NCBI GenBank assembly: GCA_003331305.1
Contig: QOQB01000012.1
Location: forward strand, 1 to 37,460
Reading direction: 5' to 3'
Length of the DNA stretch: 37,460 bases
Source: Flavobacteriales bacterium
Lineage (GTDB): Bacteria; Bacteroidota; Bacteroidia; Flavobacteriales; Flavobacteriaceae
Shown here piece after piece: positions 33,865 to 37,460 of this stretch. The position numbers were made by a program, and so were the translations under genes. The notes beneath the pieces were generated by a model. It did no database searches. It was not told where the DNA came from and was given only the letters and a program-made list of their open reading frames with translations. Position 1 is the stretch's first letter; the number at the start of each line of letters is the position of its first letter.

Positions 33865-34782
33865 CTACTTTTTTGTGTGCAACGGCAGTAAATCCTCTAA
33901 AGCCTCTGTTACTATGGGGTATTTAAATTTAAAGCCTTGATTTTCAACATATTGACTTGAAGCATTGATGCTATCAAACAATACCTGACTCATTGCGCCC
34001 ATCACTGGCTTTATCACAAACTTGGGAATTCCCGGTAACCATTGGGGTAACTTATAGTTCTGAGCAATAAATTTCACCAACTCTTTTTGAGTGACAGGGT
34101 TTGGAGAAACGCCATTGTAATTTCCAGGGTTTTCTAATGTAAAAGCAAACAGTCGAATTAAATCTTGAATGTGAATCCAAGATTGCCATTGTGCCCCATT
34201 ACCAAACCAAGCACCCATGCCAAACGCCGCTGGCAGTGCCAGTGGAAGCAGCGCACCGCCTTCTTTCGCAAGCACTAAGCCAATTCTTATTTTACTTACA
34301 TGATCAATTGCTGTTTTTGCCTTATCGACTTCTGTTTCCCAAGCGCGAACTACTGCTGCAGGAAAGCTTTCAGCAGTGTCAGTATTGGTTTCGGCGTACA
34401 CTTTTGTTAGACTTGATGGATATACACCTATAGCAGATGCGGAAACAAGATGAGTAACCTGGTGATTTTTAGATTTTTTTAGTCCATCAACAATAAGACG
34501 AGTACCCAAAACTCTACTGTCCAAAATAGCTTTTTTAGCTTTTGGAGTCCATCGTTGAGCAATGTTGGCACCTGCTAAACTTATAATAGCATCTATATCA
34601 ATTAGGGCGTTGCTATCCAAAACTCCTTTTTCTGGGTTCCAGTGAAAAATTTTGATTTCAGATGGAAATAAATCTGTTTTTGTACGAGTAGTGAGTACCG
34701 ATATTTGATGACCTGCTTGCTGTAAAACAGGAACGAGTGCTTTCCCAATAAGTCCGGTGGCACCCGAGATTAAAATCCGCAT
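33865..34782 (-). CDS. TIGR01777 family NAD(P)-binding oxidoreductase (YfcH-like)
   Basis: A 305-residue extended SDR-like protein. The dinucleotide motif GATGLIGKALVP (7-18) is at the N-terminus. The blocks NALIDIDAIISLAGANIAQRW, SRVLGTRLIVDGL, LVSASAIGVYPS and the C-terminal DUF1731 region (PVTQKELVKFIAQ.., PKFVIKPVMGAMSQVLFDS) are those of the TIGR01777/YfcH family, sometimes called epimerase or cell-division inhibitor SulA-like without firm evidence. Substrate unknown. It is co-directional with grpE but 61 bp upstream of it, and divergent from ilvE. Confidence 0.88.
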   Translation of the reverse strand: MRILISGATGLIGKALVPVLQQAGHQISVLTTRTKTDLFPSEIKIFHWNPEKGVLDSNALIDIDAIISLAGANIAQRWTPKAKKAILDSRVLGTRLIVDGLKKSKNHQVTHLVSASAIGVYPSSLTKVYAETNTDTAESFPAAVVRAWETEVDKAKTAIDHVSKIRIGLVLAKEGGALLPLALPAAFGMGAWFGNGAQWQSWIHIQDLIRLFAFTLENPGNYNGVSPNPVTQKELVKFIAQNYKLPQWLPGIPKFVIKPVMGAMSQVLFDSINASSQYVENQGFKFKYPIVTEALEDLLPLHTKK

Positions 34783-34793
34783 TCTTTTTTTTG

Positions 34794-34824
34794 TAAATGT
34801 ACATCAGATGGTGCGCACACCCAA
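34794..34824 (-). promoter_or_regulatory. candidate promoter of the TIGR01777 gene
   Basis: Minus strand TTG, a 20-base spacer and TACATTTA (34801-34794), 11 bases before the ATG at 34782. The spacer holds the perfect 8-bp palindrome GTGCGCAC (34811-34818), which also lies just upstream of the ilvE -7 box on the other strand, so a shared operator is possible but unsupported. Confidence 0.4.
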
Positions 34825-34832
34825 GATTTTCC

Positions 34833-34840
34833 TACTTTTG
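34833..34840 (+). promoter_or_regulatory. -7 box directly before ilvE
   Basis: TACTTTTG, full consensus, with four bases (TTGT) before the ATG at 34845. The -33 position has GTG at spacing 19. Same geometry as lnt; implies a leaderless mRNA and supports the 34845 start. Confidence 0.45.
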
Positions 34841-34844
34841 TTGT

Positions 34845-35906
34845 ATGAAACAAGACATTAAGATTATACCTACAAAACAATCCTCATTAGACGCGGTTGA
34901 TTTTGATCATTTGGCTTTTGGTTCAACATTTACCGATCATATGTTTGTATGTGATTATAAAGAGGGTAAATGGGAAACACCCCAAATTGTTCCATTTGCA
35001 CCCATGCAAGTTTCTCCAGCTGCCAGCGTATTGCATTACGGGCAAGCGGTTTTTGAGGGTATGAAAGCTTTTAAAGACGAGCAAGGCTGTGTTTGGTTAT
35101 TCCGTCCGGAACTAAATGCAAAACGCATAAATAAATCTGCGGAGCGTCTCGCCATTCCAACTTTCCCAGAGGACGTTTTTTTGGAGGGAATGAAGAAACT
35201 GATTTCATTAGATCAAAATTGGGTAAAAGCAGGGCTTGGAAAGTCTCTTTATGTGCGACCCTTTGTGTTTGCATCTGAACCAGGAGTTCAAGCGTCTGCA
35301 GCAAACGAATACCGATTTATGATTATCTGTGCTCCAGTAGCGAGCTATTATGGTGGAGATGTTCGAGTAAAAATTGCTGATCACTACAGCCGAGCACCTC
35401 AAGGTGGTACAGGCTATGCTAAAGCAGCAGGAAACTATGGTGGGCAGTTTTATCCAACGCAACTTGCCAAAAAAGAAGGGTACCAGCAAATCATATGGAC
35501 TGATGCTGCTACACATGAACATATAGAAGAGGCAGGCACTATGAATCTCTTTTTTAGAATTGGTGACACTTTGATTACTGCACCTATAAGCGACAGCATC
35601 CTTGACGGGGTAACGCGTAAAAGCATTTTAGAGTTGGCTACGCATATGGGTATAAAAACTGAAGTGCGCTTACTTAAAGTTTCCGAGCTTATTGAAGCTA
35701 AAAAATCAGGTGAATTACTTGAAATTTTTGGAAGTGGAACCGCCGTGGTCATTCAGCCTATTATCGGTTTTGGATACAAAGGAAATGATTATGAAACTCC
35801 GATTCCAGAAAACAGTTATGCGAGCAAGCTGAAAAATGCCTTGTTGGATATTCAGTACAATAAAACTGAAGATTCTTTTGGGTGGCGCTACAAAGTTTGC
35901 GGCTAA
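34845..35906 (+). CDS. ilvE: branched-chain amino acid aminotransferase
   Basis: Final step of valine, leucine and isoleucine synthesis (and first of their breakdown), using PLP and glutamate. The 353-residue fold type IV enzyme carries LHYGQAVFEGMKAF, YVRPFVFASEP, the PLP lysine K193 in GGTGYAKAAGNYGG, the EEAGTMNLFF block with the PLP-pyridine glutamate, DGVTRKSILELA and EIFGSGTAVVIQP. Length and motifs fit the eukaryote-like class of IlvE. The frame runs back to an ATG at 34797, but those 16 residues (with Trp, Cys-Cys) are unlike the family and lie upstream of the -7 box, so 34845 is chosen. The 3' end overlaps the convergent MazG-like gene by four bases. Confidence 0.96.
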   Translation: MKQDIKIIPTKQSSLDAVDFDHLAFGSTFTDHMFVCDYKEGKWETPQIVPFAPMQVSPAASVLHYGQAVFEGMKAFKDEQGCVWLFRPELNAKRINKSAERLAIPTFPEDVFLEGMKKLISLDQNWVKAGLGKSLYVRPFVFASEPGVQASAANEYRFMIICAPVASYYGGDVRVKIADHYSRAPQGGTGYAKAAGNYGGQFYPTQLAKKEGYQQIIWTDAATHEHIEEAGTMNLFFRIGDTLITAPISDSILDGVTRKSILELATHMGIKTEVRLLKVSELIEAKKSGELLEIFGSGTAVVIQPIIGFGYKGNDYETPIPENSYASKLKNALLDIQYNKTEDSFGWRYKVCG

Positions 35907-36286
35907 TCTAAAAACTGTTTTAGATTTGGTTTTCGGTATTGAGGTCCTTTCATCACCTTGCCGTCTTCTCTGTATATTGGTTTTCCGTCTTCACCTAACT
36001 TACTCATGTTGCTTTGTTGAATTTCGTCAAAAACTTCTTCTATAATATGCTGCATCCCGTGTGTGAGTATCGTACCACACAGTATATATAACATATCACC
36101 AAGCGCATCAGCTACTTCAACCAAATCATTTGCATTGGCTGCCTCTAGGTACTCGTTGTTTTCTTCCGCCATTAATTTATGACGTAAATTTTTTATTTCA
36201 AGAGGGGTATCTGCTAAAGGTGCTTTTGCTATTCCTACACCAAAAGCCCTGTGAAATGCTGCAACTGCATCTAATTGTTTTTGCAT
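35903..36286 (-). CDS. MazG-like nucleoside triphosphate pyrophosphohydrolase family protein
   Basis: A 127-residue all-alpha protein. The metal-binding motif E-E-x2-E followed by E-x2-D is visible as AEENNEYLEA and EVADALGDMLY, typical of the MazG/HisE/dUTPase-2 superfamily, which hydrolyses nucleoside triphosphates to monophosphates. The preceding helix LEIKNLRHKLMAEE and the tail DGKPIYREDGKVMKGPQYRK are common in flavobacterial versions. Substrate unknown; a housekeeping or nucleotide-pool role is likely. Divergent from the 60-residue membrane protein gene with only 29 bp between the starts. Confidence 0.85.
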   Translation of the reverse strand: MQKQLDAVAAFHRAFGVGIAKAPLADTPLEIKNLRHKLMAEENNEYLEAANANDLVEVADALGDMLYILCGTILTHGMQHIIEEVFDEIQQSNMSKLGEDGKPIYREDGKVMKGPQYRKPNLKQFLD

Positions 36287-36315
36287 TTTTTTATAGTTTC
36301 GCTAAAAATAACGCT

Positions 36316-36498
36316 ATGTTCTCTACGGGTCAATTGATTTTCGCACTTTTTTTTGTTTTTGCATTCACAGCTATCATTATATACAGTTATATAAAGGACA
36401 AGCAAAAAAGCAAAGCATATTTTAAAGGAAGCTTTTGGGTACTTATTGGTTTTTTAATCTTTGTTGGCTTGTTAGTTGGATTAAAGAGCATTGTCTAA
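36316..36498 (+). CDS. small two-helix membrane protein upstream of fluC/crcB
   Basis: A 60-residue protein within a longer frame whose earlier part is the antisense of the MazG-like gene. From the ATG at 36316 it shows two membrane helices (residues 5-24, FSTGQLIFALFFVFAF.., and 40-59, WVLIGFLIFVGLLVG) joined by a short basic loop (KDKQKSKAYFKG). The family is unnamed to me. TAGTTTCG (36294-36301) is a possible -7 box 14 bases upstream. Its stop TAA is directly followed by the fluC ATG with no spacing, so the two are almost surely coupled; a role with the fluoride channel is a guess. Confidence 0.7.
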   Translation: MFSTGQLIFALFFVFAFTAIIIYSYIKDKQKSKAYFKGSFWVLIGFLIFVGLLVGLKSIV

Positions 36499-36876
36499 AT
36501 GAATTTTCAATCTTTAATTCTCGTTTTTATTGGTGGAGGTTTAGGAAGTATGGCGCGATTCGGCATTTCCAAAATTTTACATCAAATGTCTATTGACTTC
36601 CCTTGGGCTACACTTTTTGCAAACGCCATTGGATGTTTGATTATAGGTATGCTTATGGGTAGCTTTCATGAGTCTGGTACTTTGACCGAACAACAAAAGC
36701 TACTGCTTGCAACTGGATTTTGCGGGGGTCTTACTACGTTTTCTACATTTATTTTTGAAAACTACTCCTTTTTAAAGGGGGGGCAGCTACTTAACTTTTT
36801 TGGATATTCTGTTTTAAGTTTTGGGCTTTGCTTAGGATTTGTAATGATTGGTCTCTATTTGATAAAATCCACTTGA
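36499..36876 (+). CDS. crcB: fluoride ion channel FluC/CrcB
   Basis: A 125-residue four-helix membrane protein that forms a dual-topology dimer and exports fluoride. The family marks are GGGLGSMARFGISK at the N-terminus, FANAIGCLIIGMLMG with the pore asparagine, and TGFCGGLTTFSTFIFE with the conserved TTFST that binds the central Na+ and lines the fluoride path. No crcB fluoride riboswitch is recognised in the short 29-bp region before the two-gene unit. It is followed by 230 bp of structured non-coding DNA. Confidence 0.94.
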   Translation: MNFQSLILVFIGGGLGSMARFGISKILHQMSIDFPWATLFANAIGCLIIGMLMGSFHESGTLTEQQKLLLATGFCGGLTTFSTFIFENYSFLKGGQLLNFFGYSVLSFGLCLGFVMIGLYLIKST

Positions 36877-36958
36877 TTTTTTTAATGTTTTTTAAGATTT
36901 ATTTAAATTGGTAAGTAGTTTTTAAGAGCACATTTATAAAAAAGTACATAATATTATA

Positions 36959-36984
36959 TTAACCCTGTAATTTTTAGGGGTTAA
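36959..36984. repeat. inverted repeat with ACCCT-N9-AGGGG, copy 1
   Basis: TTAACCC (36959-36965) and GGGTTAA (36978-36984) form a perfect 7-bp dyad. The core is ACCCT-N9-AGGGG (36962-36980), the same core as at 37014-37032. It is directly followed by a second inverted repeat, AATTCAT (36984-36990) / ATGAATT (37007-37013), with T6 and A6 arms inside. Confidence 0.6.
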
Positions 36985-37013
36985 ATTCATTTTTTTATTA
37001 AAAAACATGAATT

Positions 37014-37044
37014 ACCCTACTTAAATGAGGGGGTCTTTTTTTTT
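37014..37044 (+). terminator. ACCCT-N9-AGGGG copy 2 with T run: possible terminator of the crcB unit or operator of the porin gene
   Basis: ACCCT (37014-37018) and AGGGGGT (37028-37034) pair as a short 4-5 bp stem around a 9-13 base loop and are followed by CTTTTTTTTT (37035-37044). The T run fits an intrinsic terminator, but the stem is weak. The same dyad core occurs 52 bp upstream and it stands in the -33 region of the porin -7 box (37051), so a regulator site is an equal possibility. Confidence 0.45.
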
Positions 37045-37050
37045 AAAGCC

Positions 37051-37058
37051 TATGTTTG
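37051..37058 (+). promoter_or_regulatory. -7 box for the porin-like gene
   Basis: TATGTTTG, a full match to TAnnTTTG, giving a leader of about 44 A/T-rich bases before the ATG at 37107. No TTG at -33; that position is occupied by copy 2 of the ACCCT-N9-AGGGG dyad, which suggests an activator-dependent or repressed promoter. Confidence 0.5.
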
Positions 37059-37106
37059 TATACGATTAATTAAACATATTATTAATAACTATTAAATATA
37101 CAAACA

Positions 37107-37460
37107 ATGAAAAACAATGTAATTTCATTACTAACCACACTTTTTGCTGTAATTTCAGTAAGCTTATTAGGAAGTCAAAGTCTACACGCACAAGAAGACC
37201 CAACCTTTAGCGTAGCTGGTACTATAGACACGTACTACAGAAGTGCAAAGTTTGCTCCTGGAACATCATTTGCAAATGACCCAGGCTTTTCTATTGGAAT
37301 GGCAAATGTTGTCCTTTCTTACGAAGGAGAAAAGCACGGTTTTGTTGCTGACTTTGTGTACGGTCCTAGAGGTGCTGATGCTGTTTTTGGATCTACTGAA
37401 GACTCATCACAAATCATTAACCAGTTGTACGCATATTACAACTTCAGCGATAGTTTTACG
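37107..37460 (+). CDS. outer-membrane beta-barrel porin-like protein (5' part)
   Basis: The first 118 codons of a gene that continues past the window. The signal peptide is MKNNVISLLTTLFAVISVSL followed by LGSQSLHAQ, cleavage after HAQ (about residue 29). The mature part shows alternating beta-strands: FSVAGTIDTYYRS, FSIGMANVVLSYEG, HGFVADFVYGPRG and INQLYAYYNFSD, typical of a Bacteroidota outer membrane barrel, and it resembles the putative beta-barrel porin-2 (BBP2) group. What it transports cannot be told from this part. The long, structured upstream region suggests regulated expression. Confidence 0.75.
   Translation, partial: MKNNVISLLTTLFAVISVSLLGSQSLHAQEDPTFSVAGTIDTYYRSAKFAPGTSFANDPGFSIGMANVVLSYEGEKHGFVADFVYGPRGADAVFGSTEDSSQIINQLYAYYNFSDSFT

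Noticed and set aside
34811-34818. GTGCGCAC palindrome between the TIGR01777 gene and ilvE as a shared operator
   Set aside because: Only 8 bp and the flanks do not extend the symmetry; kept as a note in the promoter entry, not as a finding.
36287-36315. Fluoride riboswitch before the crcB unit
   Set aside because: The gap is only 29 bp and has no room for the conserved riboswitch fold; no matching sequence is seen.
1-37460. CRISPR arrays, transposases, integrases, tRNA genes, toxin-antitoxin pairs
   Set aside because: I looked for short spaced repeats, transposase or integrase motifs, tRNA-like sequences and small toxin pairs on both strands and found none.

Overview
This window comes from a marine-type member of the Flavobacteriaceae (phylum Bacteroidota). 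The evidence is the 16S rRNA 5' end on the minus strand, promoter elements of the Bacteroidota type (TTG, about 19 bases, TAnnTTTG), the near absence of Shine-Dalgarno sequences, and lineage-typical protein forms: a SecA of about 1,120 residues with an insertion, a NusB with a long N-terminal extension, a cyclophilin-FKBP fusion, DUF4294, DUF1573, DUF2795 and DUF3276 proteins. The genus cannot be fixed from the sequence alone. Coding density is very high. I see no tRNA, CRISPR array, insertion sequence, prophage or toxin-antitoxin module, and the region reads as chromosomal core.

Layout. 1-480: 5' end of an rRNA operon leaving the window leftwards, with a leader hairpin and two tandem promoters. 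488-6725: DUF4294 protein, an M42 peptidase on the plus strand, acetyl-CoA synthetase, an M3 dipeptidase lipoprotein and a small GlsB-type membrane protein. 6826-9621: pyrD, yajC, a DUF1573 lipoprotein and nusB. 9714-12377: ABC exporter, PUR-domain protein and thioredoxin-like protein on the plus strand. 12370-15544: dual immunophilin and RecQ on the minus strand. 15624-18134: kdsD-tatC-lptB, an envelope operon. 18124-18789: pssA. 18846-26506: lnt, cobalamin adenosyltransferase, DUF2795 protein, then secA-glycosyltransferase-msrA. 26487-32021: a tight minus-strand run mscS, sigma-54 response regulator, M28 peptidase, MATE, 77-residue protein, PAP2. 32171-34782: grpE-dnaJ and a TIGR01777 oxidoreductase. 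34845-36876: ilvE, a MazG-like protein, a 60-residue membrane protein and fluC/crcB. 36877-37460: a structured intergenic region and the start of an outer-membrane porin-like gene that runs off the window.

Functionally the genes concentrate on the envelope: protein export (SecA, YajC, TatC), lipoprotein maturation (Lnt), LPS synthesis and transport (KdsD, LptB), phospholipid synthesis (PssA) and folding (immunophilin, GrpE/DnaJ). Most of this is ordinary. The points most worth a second look are: a DnaJ that has lost one complete zinc centre; a grpE promoter whose -7 box lies inside a dyad that also reads as a sigma-54 promoter; a sigma-54 activator with no DNA-binding domain at the head of a tight six-gene cluster; a repeated ACCCT-N9-AGGGG dyad in front of the porin gene; -7 boxes only 4-5 bases from start codons, implying leaderless mRNAs; and the fact that all five convergent gene pairs overlap at their 3' ends. 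No wholly new defence or mobile system is visible.
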